Notes under the pieces: generated by a model
Databases searched by the model: none
What the model saw: the letters and a program-made list of their open reading frames with translations, nothing else
What the model was told of the DNA's origin: nothing
Source: Clostridia bacterium
GTDB lineage: Bacteria; Bacillota; Clostridia; Christensenellales; UBA1242
DNA length: 43,528 bases
Reading direction: 5' to 3'
NCBI GenBank assembly: GCA_017501645.1
Contig: JAFVWN010000030.1
Span: 1-43,528 of the forward strand
Shown here: positions 24,353 to 32,338 of the stretch, piece by piece
Position numbering within the stretch: the stretch's first letter is position 1
Layout of the letters: each line of letters begins with the position of its first letter
Position numbers and translations under genes: made by a program

Positions 24353-27300
24353 AAAATAAATTTTTGAAATTTATAACAACATTAAGTTTAATGCTTATTT
24401 GTTGTTTGGGGTTGGTTGCGTGTAAAGATAACTCTTCGCAATTACTTTATGTTGAAATAACTTATAAAAATGAACAGCAGATGGTGGACTATACAACCAT
24501 TAGACTTGAGTATGGTCAAGTTTATAGTTTTAGTTCTAGAGATTTTAATGTTGTTGGGCATTATCAAGACAATAAAACTAAAAATATGGATAAATTGAAT
24601 TTGTCTATTTCCAGTGATGTTCCAGAGGGTATTGTGACGCCTGTTGGAAGCTATACATTAAATCTGTCTTATGAACTTGATAGTAATATATATTCTGCAA
24701 TTTATAATGTTGAAGTTGTAAAAACAGTAAACAAGCCAACGCTAAGTCAGTCTTCGTTTGTGCTTGCTGATGTGTCTTCAAATTTTAATATTGAAGATTA
24801 TTTTGTTGGCTTTGACCCTGATTTTATGTATATAAGCAGTAGAGAAGAAGTTTTAGAAGTTGGTTCAACCAACTTTGTTATGATTTCTCCTAATTATGGT
24901 TGTATGTGGAGTGATGGAACTACTGATTATGTAAGGTTTGAATACACTTTTGTTGGTCAGCCAGTTCAAAGCCCAACTCTTAAAGCGGAGTATCAACAAG
25001 GCGTTGATTTTGATGGTTCTTATAATAAATATGTAGATGCTTCTTATTTTGATAATTTTGATGAGTCTACTATGTGGATTTCTTCTACTAATCTATATAG
25101 TGCGGGTACATACGAAATATTGATTTATTTGAATGACACCGGTTTAGTTTTTGAAAATGGTCAAAATGTTGTAACTATTGAAATTGTTGTTAATCCGATA
25201 AAAATATCTTTCCCAACAATTATTGGCACAACTCTTGAGTATAAAGTAGGCGGGCAACAACCTTTTGATAATACAAGTGGTAATGATTTAGGACTTTATT
25301 ATTTTTCAGGAACTCCTTATGCTACAGACCACGGCGACTATTCGGTTGGTGTTGGAATTGTAGAGGGAGTTAAGGATAGTTGTTCTTTTGATGAACAAAC
25401 AATTCCTGATTTTGTAAGATATAATCAATCTAAGGATTGTTATGAATTTGATTGGACTATTACAAGAAAGACAGTTGCATTGCCAACGATTGAGCAAAAT
25501 GTTTATGTTTATGACCGTACAATAAGAAGACCTTTTGAACATTTACTTTTTGAGGGTTATTATCTAGATCAAGATAGTGATATTGAGGAACACACTGCAG
25601 GAAATTATAGTGCAGTTTTCAAGCTTGCGGATGATAACTATATGTGGGAAGACCCGCTTGTTACTGGAGACTATGTTATAAGTTGGAAAATCCTTAAAGC
25701 GGACCTTCAAGAGGGCGACCCTGCAGGTTTTAGTGAGGAATATTATTATAATCTAAATAACCATTTAATAGGTAAAAACTTTACTATTGATGATGTTAGA
25801 CTTGACAAGGAAAGATATAAGCTTTCAACCTATACTGACGAAACGAACCTTCCTTTCTTTACAGGTGAGCCTATTGCTTGGCAATCTGTTTCTAGTGAAG
25901 ATAAAGGCGAGTATAATAAGTTAACATATAAATTTGTTGATACTGATGGGATAATTTGGATTAAAGAATTTAAAGATTACCAAGATGATTCATTAGATAA
26001 ATGCTTTATTTATCAAACTATTGATGTTTCAAATAAAGAAGTTGGTGACGAACAAGTTTTGTACTTGACTTATATTCCATTGGATAGTGACAACTATAAT
26101 GAAAAAGTGGGTATAAGAAACATTTCCACTATTGCAGAAAAAGGTTCTCAATATATGTACACAAACTATGACTACAATGTTGTGGAAAACGATATAGCCT
26201 TTTATGGACAAACTATCTATGTTGAAGACATTTATGTAAACGGTGATGAAAATCCTGAGATTTACTACACTGTTCGTAAAGGTGGAGATTACACATTTCT
26301 TACAGAATATAAACAAGGTGAAGAATGTGTTTTAGATGTTGGCACTTATTATATTGATGCGTATGCGAAGGAAAGTGAAAAATATTATAGTGTTAGTTGT
26401 TTTAACGGAACAGCAGTTGTAATTAAACCATTGAAAATTGCTCAAGAGCATATTGCAAATGTTACGGCATCTCCAATTACTTATTTGGAAGCTCTTGGCA
26501 CATCAACAATATCTGGAAAAGTATATGCATACGGAAAAGAGGTTGAAGGAACTGTAATTTGGGTTGACACAACAATAGTTCCAGATGCGACAGATTCTTT
26601 AGTTACTAGATACAATATCTGCTTTACTCCAACATCTCATAACTATGAGGAGTCTTCAAGTTTAACACTTACCGTTAAGGTTAATCCTACAAGTAATCTT
26701 ACTTATACTTTACCATATATTACTCATATTGAAAGAAATTCGTCTTACATTTATGAAGGGGATATGGTGAGTGAATATCAAACTTCAACAGCCTCAAATC
26801 ACGGCACTGTTAAGAACAAAAAATACTTAACAGTAGAGGGTGTTTGGTCGATTGTTGCCTCAAGTGAAAAAGGTTGGATTGATGATGATATGAAACTTGA
26901 ATTTACTCCAACAGATAAAACAAGGTATAGTACGCTTATTATTGAAAATATTGTGTCTTCTAGTAGTTATAAATCGTTCTACTATGGTGTTAATACTATG
27001 ACAATAACAAAAGCACCAGATTATGTGTTTACGATTAATGACGAGGTTAAATTCACTGGTGGGACTTTAGAAATAGAATTAAAGACATTGTATGCAAATG
27101 TTTTAAGCACTTGCATAAAAGAAGTCCCTATCGAAGTTATAAAGAAGTTTAATGACACTCAGTATAAAATTTATTTTGGAGATAATTACACTTCAGCTAT
27201 TGATTTTGATACAGTTATTGAAGTAGATAACGCAGATGGGTTTGTTTCTGCATTAAATCAAGAGGTTACAAAACAAACAGTTGTTTATGTTAAGGAAGAT

Positions 27301-28332
27301 ATAGCGGTTACTGAGCAACTTGGTCAACTTGAAGTGAATGGAATTAATCAATTATTTGCAATTTATGTTCCAGAAGGTGTGACTCTTGAGGTTGATAAAC
27401 TATTTGTTGGGGATGAAACTACAGGGGTTTCTAGGTATGCTTATGACTTTTCTGTAAAACTTGAAGATTTTGCAGGATTTATTATAAACTGCGGAACAGT
27501 AAGAATTAATACTCTTGGTGGAGTTGTACAAATTAGGAATTTTGGTGAATTCTTAGTTGAAAAAAGTTATATATATATTTTGGACTTATACAACGATACG
27601 AACGCAAATATGACAATAAATTCATTTGGCATTGTTGAAGAAGAGGAAACGGTAAGTTATCAAACAATTTATTCTGCAATGTATGGTCATTTTGTAAACA
27701 ATGGTACATTTGAGTATATTTACATTTACAACGAAGAAGATTATCTTAACAGTAAAAAATACAGGTTCCATATTGTAAGGGATTCATACAACTATGGTCA
27801 TATAGAAGGCTTTATTCAAGTTAGTGAGGAAGTTGCGCTTTATATTGACCCAGACTCAACAATGATGGGTAGCTACAATGGTTCAGTTACTCTTAGTGGT
27901 GTTAGCGATTATGAAATTGTTATAACTGTAGATACTGCAGATGAATTTTATAATGCGTTAGTATACAAAGAGGAGTACAAATACTGGATAGAAAAGTTTA
28001 CAATTGTTATTGACGGAAATATAAACTTAGCAGAGTATGAAAACATATTATCAGGAACTGCTAGTGACGAAGAGGGCAAATTTAGACTTTTATTTGATGA
28101 TAGGTTTAAAATAGTTGTTACTGAAAATGGCATGTTGGCTCTTGGTGATAAGATGATTGTTTTAAAATATAATGCAGATAAAACAAAAATTGCAACAGTG
28201 GTAAATGACGGTTTGATTGCGGGCAGAATTTATGTAAACTTTGGTGCTTCGTCTGGCGGATATACTAGTGAGGACTATGTTTCAGGTGATGGCTCATTTA
28301 CATACAGTAATCCAATTTATGGTGGTGCATAA
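24349..28332 (+). CDS. Large surface lipoprotein of unknown function
   Basis: The signal peptide ends in the lipobox LVAC with lipidated Cys25 (after MKNKFLKFITTLSL and a hydrophobic stretch), so the protein is anchored to the outer face of the membrane. The remaining 1,300 residues are rich in Asp, Glu, Tyr, Thr and Ser and show loosely repeated modules of 80-100 residues of predicted beta-sandwich type (for example TAGNYSAVFKLADDNYMWED). These are reminiscent of MBG/Ig-like repeats in gut Firmicutes surface proteins. The last 350 residues contain beta-solenoid-like stretches (NCGTVRINTLGGVVQIRNFG). No enzyme motif or LPXTG was seen. GGAGG lies 7 bases before the ATG. Confidence 0.85.
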   Translation: MKNKFLKFITTLSLMLICCLGLVACKDNSSQLLYVEITYKNEQQMVDYTTIRLEYGQVYSFSSRDFNVVGHYQDNKTKNMDKLNLSISSDVPEGIVTPVGSYTLNLSYELDSNIYSAIYNVEVVKTVNKPTLSQSSFVLADVSSNFNIEDYFVGFDPDFMYISSREEVLEVGSTNFVMISPNYGCMWSDGTTDYVRFEYTFVGQPVQSPTLKAEYQQGVDFDGSYNKYVDASYFDNFDESTMWISSTNLYSAGTYEILIYLNDTGLVFENGQNVVTIEIVVNPIKISFPTIIGTTLEYKVGGQQPFDNTSGNDLGLYYFSGTPYATDHGDYSVGVGIVEGVKDSCSFDEQTIPDFVRYNQSKDCYEFDWTITRKTVALPTIEQNVYVYDRTIRRPFEHLLFEGYYLDQDSDIEEHTAGNYSAVFKLADDNYMWEDPLVTGDYVISWKILKADLQEGDPAGFSEEYYYNLNNHLIGKNFTIDDVRLDKERYKLSTYTDETNLPFFTGEPIAWQSVSSEDKGEYNKLTYKFVDTDGIIWIKEFKDYQDDSLDKCFIYQTIDVSNKEVGDEQVLYLTYIPLDSDNYNEKVGIRNISTIAEKGSQYMYTNYDYNVVENDIAFYGQTIYVEDIYVNGDENPEIYYTVRKGGDYTFLTEYKQGEECVLDVGTYYIDAYAKESEKYYSVSCFNGTAVVIKPLKIAQEHIANVTASPITYLEALGTSTISGKVYAYGKEVEGTVIWVDTTIVPDATDSLVTRYNICFTPTSHNYEESSSLTLTVKVNPTSNLTYTLPYITHIERNSSYIYEGDMVSEYQTSTASNHGTVKNKKYLTVEGVWSIVASSEKGWIDDDMKLEFTPTDKTRYSTLIIENIVSSSSYKSFYYGVNTMTITKAPDYVFTINDEVKFTGGTLEIELKTLYANVLSTCIKEVPIEVIKKFNDTQYKIYFGDNYTSAIDFDTVIEVDNADGFVSALNQEVTKQTVVYVKEDIAVTEQLGQLEVNGINQLFAIYVPEGVTLEVDKLFVGDETTGVSRYAYDFSVKLEDFAGFIINCGTVRINTLGGVVQIRNFGEFLVEKSYIYILDLYNDTNANMTINSFGIVEEEETVSYQTIYSAMYGHFVNNGTFEYIYIYNEEDYLNSKKYRFHIVRDSYNYGHIEGFIQVSEEVALYIDPDSTMMGSYNGSVTLSGVSDYEIVITVDTADEFYNALVYKEEYKYWIEKFTIVIDGNINLAEYENILSGTASDEEGKFRLLFDDRFKIVVTENGMLALGDKMIVLKYNADKTKIATVVNDGLIAGRIYVNFGASSGGYTSEDYVSGDGSFTYSNPIYGGA

Positions 28333-28336
28333 AAAT

Positions 28337-28367
28337 AAAAGAGAGGGTAATTAACCCTCTCTTTTTT
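28337..28367. terminator. Bidirectional terminator between lipoprotein and acetyltransferase genes
   Basis: GAGAGGGT (28341-28348), 5-nt loop, ACCCTCTC (28354-28361), with T runs on both strands. Confidence 0.9.
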
Positions 28368-28374
28368 ATAAAAA

Positions 28375-28860
28375 TTATTGTTTGTTTTTATTTAAAAAAT
28401 CTGTCATTTGCTTTTTATTAAAGTCAAAATGAACCCTGCCTGTTTCTTGTTCTGCACCAATTTTGTCATAAAAAGCAATTGATGGTGTGTTCCAGTCAAG
28501 ACAACTCCATTCCATACCGCAGTACCCGTCTTCAAACACGCATTCTATTACTTTTGCTAAAAATTGTTTTCCATAGCCTTTACCACGATATTCTTCATAG
28601 AGAAAGATGTCTTCTAGATGCACTTTCCCCGTTGCTGAAAATGAACCAAAAATAGGGTAGTATAAAGCATATCCAACTTTCTTGCCGTCAATTTCGGCAA
28701 TAAGTGTTGTTGCTATGTTTTTTTCAAAAAGCCAATATGCTAGGGCTTCTTTTGAAGCGGTCATATCTTGAGGGCGTCTTTCATAAGTTGCAAGCCCTAA
28801 AATAAGTTCGTGAATTGCATCAATATCATTTTCTGTTGCTTTATAAATTTTCATATTCAT
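28375..28860 (-). CDS. GNAT acetyltransferase, spermidine/diamine-acetyltransferase-like
   Basis: Transfers acetyl from acetyl-CoA to an amine. It is close in layout to SAT1-type diamine acetyltransferases: IYKATENDIDAIHELILGLA, the YALYYPIFGSFSATGKVHLEDIFL core, and the acetyl-CoA loop YRGKGYGKQFL (motif A). MEWSCLDWNTPSIAFYDKIGA is motif B, with the Tyr general acid. The 161 aa are complete. The start has a GGGGG stretch 7 bases upstream; the second Met (codon 3) is another possible start. The substrate is inferred from family only. Confidence 0.88.
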   Translation of the reverse strand: MNMKIYKATENDIDAIHELILGLATYERRPQDMTASKEALAYWLFEKNIATTLIAEIDGKKVGYALYYPIFGSFSATGKVHLEDIFLYEEYRGKGYGKQFLAKVIECVFEDGYCGMEWSCLDWNTPSIAFYDKIGAEQETGRVHFDFNKKQMTDFLNKNKQ

Positions 28861-28883
28861 AATAAAACCCCCAAATATTGCAA

Positions 28884-28913
28884 TAAAAAAATCCGCAACT
28901 TAGTACGGATTTA
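28884..28913 (-). terminator. Terminator of the tRNA-Leu gene
   Basis: On the minus strand AATCCG and CGGATT pair around a 10-nt loop, followed by a T run. Confidence 0.8.
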
Positions 28914-28918
28914 AAATT

Positions 28919-29003
28919 TGGTGCGAGGGATGGGACTTGAACCCACACTGCTGTTAACAACTCGCCCCTTAAACGAGCGCGTCTGCCATTCCGCCACCCT
29001 CGC
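28919..29003 (-). tRNA. tRNA-Leu (anticodon AAG)
   Basis: Read on the minus strand, the acceptor stem GCGAGGG/CCCTCGC closes with discriminator A and an encoded CCA. The D arm GCGG-AATGGCAGA-CGC is leucine-like, and the variable arm is long (class II). The T arm is GTGGG-TTCAAGT-CCCAT. The anticodon stem CTCGT/GCGAG encloses the loop TTAAGGG, giving AAG at 28970-28968, which reads CUU after deamination of A34 to inosine. A TAA reading would break the anticodon stem. The gene has its own promoter and terminator. CTT is a very common leucine codon in this window, consistent with this tRNA being important. Confidence 0.92.
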
Positions 29004-29021
29004 ACACCAAATTGTGTTTGT

Positions 29022-29050
29022 ATTATATGCCTTTTATTTGAATTTGTAAA
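29022..29050 (-). promoter_or_regulatory. Promoter of the tRNA-Leu gene
   Basis: On the minus strand TTTACA (29050-29045), 17-bp spacer, TATAAT (29027-29022). Confidence 0.8.
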
Positions 29051-29079
29051 GTGTTTTAGCGAATTTTGTTGCTATTTTG

Positions 29080-29109
29080 TTGAAAAAATGTTTTTAATTA
29101 TGATAATAT
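29080..29109 (+). promoter_or_regulatory. Promoter of the short-chain dehydrogenase
   Basis: TTGAAA (29080-29085), 18-bp spacer, TAATAT (29104-29109). Confidence 0.5.
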
Positions 29110-29133
29110 AAAGCTATGAAGGAAGACAATATT

Positions 29134-29931
29134 ATGAAATATGTTTTAATTACTGGTGCTAATAGTGGTATGGGTAAAGCAACTGCTGAAAAACTTTTGA
29201 GTGAGGGGTATTATGTTTTTGCTTGTGATATTGTAAAACCAAGTTTTGATGCGGAAAATGTTACCAATATTATGATGGATGTAACCTCTATTGAAAGTGT
29301 GAAGTCTGCTTATAGTGAGGTTTCGGTTGTAACAGACAATCTTTTTGCTGTTGTTAATTTTGCAGGAATTATTATGATGAACTCACTAATTGAAATAAGT
29401 GAGGAGGACTTTATTAAAATATTTAATGTAAATCTTTTTGGTGCTTATAGAGTTAATAAAACTTTCTTTCCGCTTGTTCAAAAGGGTAATGGTAAAATCA
29501 TAATTACAACTAGTGAACTTGCAGAAAATAAAATCTTGCCATTCAATGCGATTTATTCAATTTCAAAAAAATCGCTTGATGCTTATGCTCAAGGTCTTAC
29601 TATGGAACTTGGGCTTCTCAACATCCCTGTAATTACTCTTAGGCCGGGAGCAGTTGAAACTGCAATTATTAAAAACTCTACTGAGGAAATGGAGAGGTTA
29701 AACGCTCATACAGAGCTTTACAAAAACACCATTACTAAGTTTAAGAGAATAGTAGATAAGGAGCAAGGAGGGGCAATTCCGCCTTCCAAAGTGGCAAGTC
29801 TTGTAAGTAAAATTCTAAAGAAAAAACACACAAAACTTGTGTATAAGAAAAATGTAAGCAAGAAGCTAAAGCTTCTTAATGCTGTTCCATTAAAATTACA
29901 ATTAAAATTATTTAAAATGATTTTGAAATAG
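29134..29931 (+). CDS. Short-chain dehydrogenase/reductase
   Basis: NAD(P)-dependent oxidoreductase of the classical SDR family; substrate unknown. The Rossmann motif TGANSGMGKA is at about residues 7-16. VNFAGI stands in place of the usual NNAG, the catalytic Ser is in ITTSELAEN, and YSISK supplies Tyr and Lys. RPGAVET follows, as in the family. ATG 29134 is chosen because AAGGAAG lies 9 bases upstream; an ATG at 29116 is in frame but lies at the expected transcription start. The length is 265 aa. It is a single-gene unit. Confidence 0.88.
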   Translation: MKYVLITGANSGMGKATAEKLLSEGYYVFACDIVKPSFDAENVTNIMMDVTSIESVKSAYSEVSVVTDNLFAVVNFAGIIMMNSLIEISEEDFIKIFNVNLFGAYRVNKTFFPLVQKGNGKIIITTSELAENKILPFNAIYSISKKSLDAYAQGLTMELGLLNIPVITLRPGAVETAIIKNSTEEMERLNAHTELYKNTITKFKRIVDKEQGGAIPPSKVASLVSKILKKKHTKLVYKKNVSKKLKLLNAVPLKLQLKLFKMILK

Positions 29932-30038
29932 CTTTTGTATCAATCCTACAAAAGAGGAACAAGAAGAGATTGTTTGATAAGTTTAAAAAGAAGAAAGTAG
30001 CGAAAAATAAAAAACACTTTTTAAAAGTGTTTTTTTTG
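29932..30038. terminator. Hairpins between the SDR and ndk genes, with a bidirectional terminator
   Basis: CTTTTGTA/TACAAAAG forms a stem just after the SDR stop. A second hairpin at about 30011-30030 (AACACTTT-tta-AAAGTGTT) has T tails on both strands and can end transcription from both convergent genes. Confidence 0.75.
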
Positions 30039-30055
30039 TTTGAAATTTTTATAAA

Positions 30056-30520
30056 TTATAAAGTTTTAAAAATTGCAAGTTCTCTTTCGCCGGCAGATGG
30101 TGCATCAGATGCGTGAATAACATTCTCTGTAATATCGTGTGGCTCGTTAATCATTAATGGAACTTCGTATCTTATAGTGCCTTTTGCAGGAAGGATTTGA
30201 GCCCCTGTTTCCTTATCAGTTTTGATAGTTGAACCAACTAATTCTCTAATTCTTGCAATTGCGTTTTCTCCAACAACTTCCATTCCATAAACCTTGCCAG
30301 AAGTGATATAAGCCTCCAGTGTTTTATAAAATGGTTTTGCATTTTCATAGCTTCCTCTAAAATGCTCGGCATAATGCTCTTGGGCTTTTTCTGTAGAGTA
30401 GCTTTTGTATTCTCCAGACACAATTTTAAGCCCTGCGTCAGTAAGTCTTTTCTTCACATATTCAATTACTTCAGGTTTGTCTGCAAATTTTGGTTTTACC
30501 ATTACGAAACTTCTTTCCAT
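30056..30520 (-). CDS. ndk: Nucleoside diphosphate kinase (diverged)
   Basis: Transfers the gamma-phosphate between NTPs and NDPs through a phosphohistidine. The active-site segment NVIHASDAPSAGERELAIF is intact (His136), and the N-terminus MERSFVMVKPKF matches the family. Differences from standard Ndk: FADKP replaces the usual DGV after KP, and the nucleotide-binding segment near VGSTIKTDKETGAQILPA is longer than the canonical G-x-TNPxxA. At 154 aa it is slightly longer than usual. AAGGAG supports the start. It is monocistronic. Confidence 0.88.
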   Translation of the reverse strand: MERSFVMVKPKFADKPEVIEYVKKRLTDAGLKIVSGEYKSYSTEKAQEHYAEHFRGSYENAKPFYKTLEAYITSGKVYGMEVVGENAIARIRELVGSTIKTDKETGAQILPAKGTIRYEVPLMINEPHDITENVIHASDAPSAGERELAIFKTL

Positions 30521-30662
30521 TTTTTACTCCTTAAAATAAACAACCCATTATGTTTGATTTATTAAATCATCAAGTTGTCTTACTGGAAACATAATAACAT
30601 ATTTATAAAGATGCTGGCAACAAAATTGAATATGAAAACTCACTTTTATTTTTGCCTGACTA

Positions 30663-30691
30663 TTGTGTGAGTTTTGAAGTTGTGATATAAT
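30663..30691 (+). promoter_or_regulatory. Promoter of the two-gene unknown operon
   Basis: TTGTGT (30663-30668), 17-bp spacer, TATAAT (30686-30691) with an extended TGA before the -10. Confidence 0.65.
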
Positions 30692-30730
30692 AATGTTATA
30701 TGGAATAAAAATTAAATACAGGAGGGGTAT

Positions 30731-31228
30731 ATGAGTAGTTTTGTTAAGGTTAATGGAATTTGGCGTGAGTTTAATCCAGAAACTGGCGAAGTTGTTGGAG
30801 AAAGCGGTGTTTTTGATTTTGATGGTTGTGAAATAGCTGAAGCAGAATCTATTCATAACCTTGATTGGAGCGATTCTTTGCTTTTAAGCAAAAAACTTAG
30901 AACGGGTTGGCTTAATCCTGAAGGAAAGTTTTTTGGTTGTGAACCTTGGTGTCATAGGCTTCAAGCAGAGATAATTCACGGTAAAAGTGAAAGAGAACTT
31001 GAAGAAGATGGTTGGATAAGGATAACCTATAATATTTTTCCTAATGGTGAAAAGAAATTAACAGCCGGTTTTGCTTCAACTGATGAAACAATTTATCCGT
31101 CATCAGCTCAGCTTTCATATTTGTTTAGAAATTATATGGATAATAAGCATTTATATTATTCAATTTGGAATGAAGCAACTGTAAGAAAAGAAAAGATAAA
31201 AATGGAATGGGGACTTGGTGACGAGTGA
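30731..31228 (+). CDS. Uncharacterised protein with GW-x-PEGKFF-x-C motif
   Basis: I do not recognise this 165-residue, soluble, acidic protein. It has no signal peptide or membrane segment. The middle part, GWLNPEGKFFGCEPWCHRL, followed by a helix and DGWIRIT, resembles a small motif seen in many uncharacterised Firmicutes proteins (GWL-x-P-x-G-x-F-x-x-C...H...A...L-x-x-x-GWI). The Cys/His spacing might bind metal, but this is a guess. GGAGGGG gives a strong start. It is followed 12 bp later by the next gene, so they form an operon upstream of the TIR protein. Confidence 0.7.
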   Translation: MSSFVKVNGIWREFNPETGEVVGESGVFDFDGCEIAEAESIHNLDWSDSLLLSKKLRTGWLNPEGKFFGCEPWCHRLQAEIIHGKSERELEEDGWIRITYNIFPNGEKKLTAGFASTDETIYPSSAQLSYLFRNYMDNKHLYYSIWNEATVRKEKIKMEWGLGDE

Positions 31229-31240
31229 TAAGGAAATATA

Positions 31241-32161
31241 ATGGCATTGATTGATTTTTTTAAAAAGTTAAAAAAGAACTCTAGTATAGAGTTTGAAGTT
31301 GAAACAGAGGTTGTTCAACCTCCCAGAAAGGAAGAAAAACCAAAAGTTGTTCCTCTTAGTATGGGGGAGCTTGAGAATGTAAAGTGGGAAGAACTTGCGT
31401 CAAAACTAAAAGCAGAAAGAATACTTCCGCCATCCTATGATAAGAAACCTACAAGTATAAAAATAACCCTAAGTAAAAGTGGAGACCCAATGGCGGAGCT
31501 TGAGTTTAGGTCTACAACTAGTGATAGTTACAGAGTTCTTAGAATAACTGAAAATCAAGTTTATGAATCTGTGAACAGTCCGGTTGGGTTTATTAGTAAT
31601 ACAGAAATGACTGATGTTTGGAAAAAGTTTAGAGATGATGTTAAGCAAAAAAATGCTTTTAATCAGCGATTTGAGATTTATGGTTTTAAAGAGCAAAGGA
31701 AAAATCTTAAAAGAGAATTAGACAATCTTTCTAAGCTTGATGATTTATTTGAAAGAGAAGCTGAGTTTTTGGACAAGTATAAAAACACACGATTTGCTTC
31801 TTTTGGAGAAAGTTTTGATGAAAATTATTTGCCAACATTTGTAGTTGACCAAGGGGAAGAAATAGATTTAGATGCTGAAATGGTGACTCCATTTACTCCA
31901 AAGACATTAGAGTTTTGTGTTTCAAAATTAACAGCGGAAGCAAAACTTCAAGAGGCTTCTGTTATGAATGTTTTTGTTGAAAAGTGTAATGAATTACAGA
32001 CTGCTTCCATTTATAAAACAGGAAATTGGGACAAAACAATTAAAAAACTAGTTCAAGTATTAAGTGAATTTGAGCCTCAAAAAACTTCTGTTTATATAGG
32101 TGCTGAAAGGAATGGCGTTGTTCAAATTAGTGAAATTAACCCTAAAAACAATGAATTATAG
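31241..32161 (+). CDS. Uncharacterised soluble protein
   Basis: No family is recognised for these 306 residues. They begin MALIDFFKKLKKNSS, with an amphipathic lysine-rich helix that could touch a membrane. A Pro/Lys/Glu linker (PPRKEEKPKVV) and a mixed alpha/beta region follow, with a charged coiled-coil-like helix at about residues 145-185 (RKNLKRELDNLSKLDDLFER). No Cys/His cluster, P-loop or signal peptide was seen. It is the second gene of a two-gene operon. No terminator was seen before the TIR gene about 180 bp on. Confidence 0.65.
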   Translation: MALIDFFKKLKKNSSIEFEVETEVVQPPRKEEKPKVVPLSMGELENVKWEELASKLKAERILPPSYDKKPTSIKITLSKSGDPMAELEFRSTTSDSYRVLRITENQVYESVNSPVGFISNTEMTDVWKKFRDDVKQKNAFNQRFEIYGFKEQRKNLKRELDNLSKLDDLFEREAEFLDKYKNTRFASFGESFDENYLPTFVVDQGEEIDLDAEMVTPFTPKTLEFCVSKLTAEAKLQEASVMNVFVEKCNELQTASIYKTGNWDKTIKKLVQVLSEFEPQKTSVYIGAERNGVVQISEINPKNNEL

Positions 32162-32338
32162 TGAAATTTTACTTCAATTTCGTCATTTTTTGCGTTTTTT
32201 ATAATAAAAAATTGATAAAAGCAAGGATATACATCTTGCTTTTTGTTTTTTTAATTGTTTACATAGTTGAACAAAAAGGTGAAATTGCTTGCTTATATAT
32301 AATAAAATATTATATTATATACTTAATGAGGTGTGGCT

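Noticed and set aside
29969..30055. Short frame starting LFDKFKKKKVAKNKK between the SDR gene and ndk
   Set aside because: It runs through a terminator hairpin and lacks a plausible start or homologous pattern.
30553..30575. FNR-like palindrome TGATTTATTAAATCA upstream of ndk
   Set aside because: The spacing does not match the TTGAT-N4-ATCAA consensus, and such A+T-rich palindromes arise easily by chance here.
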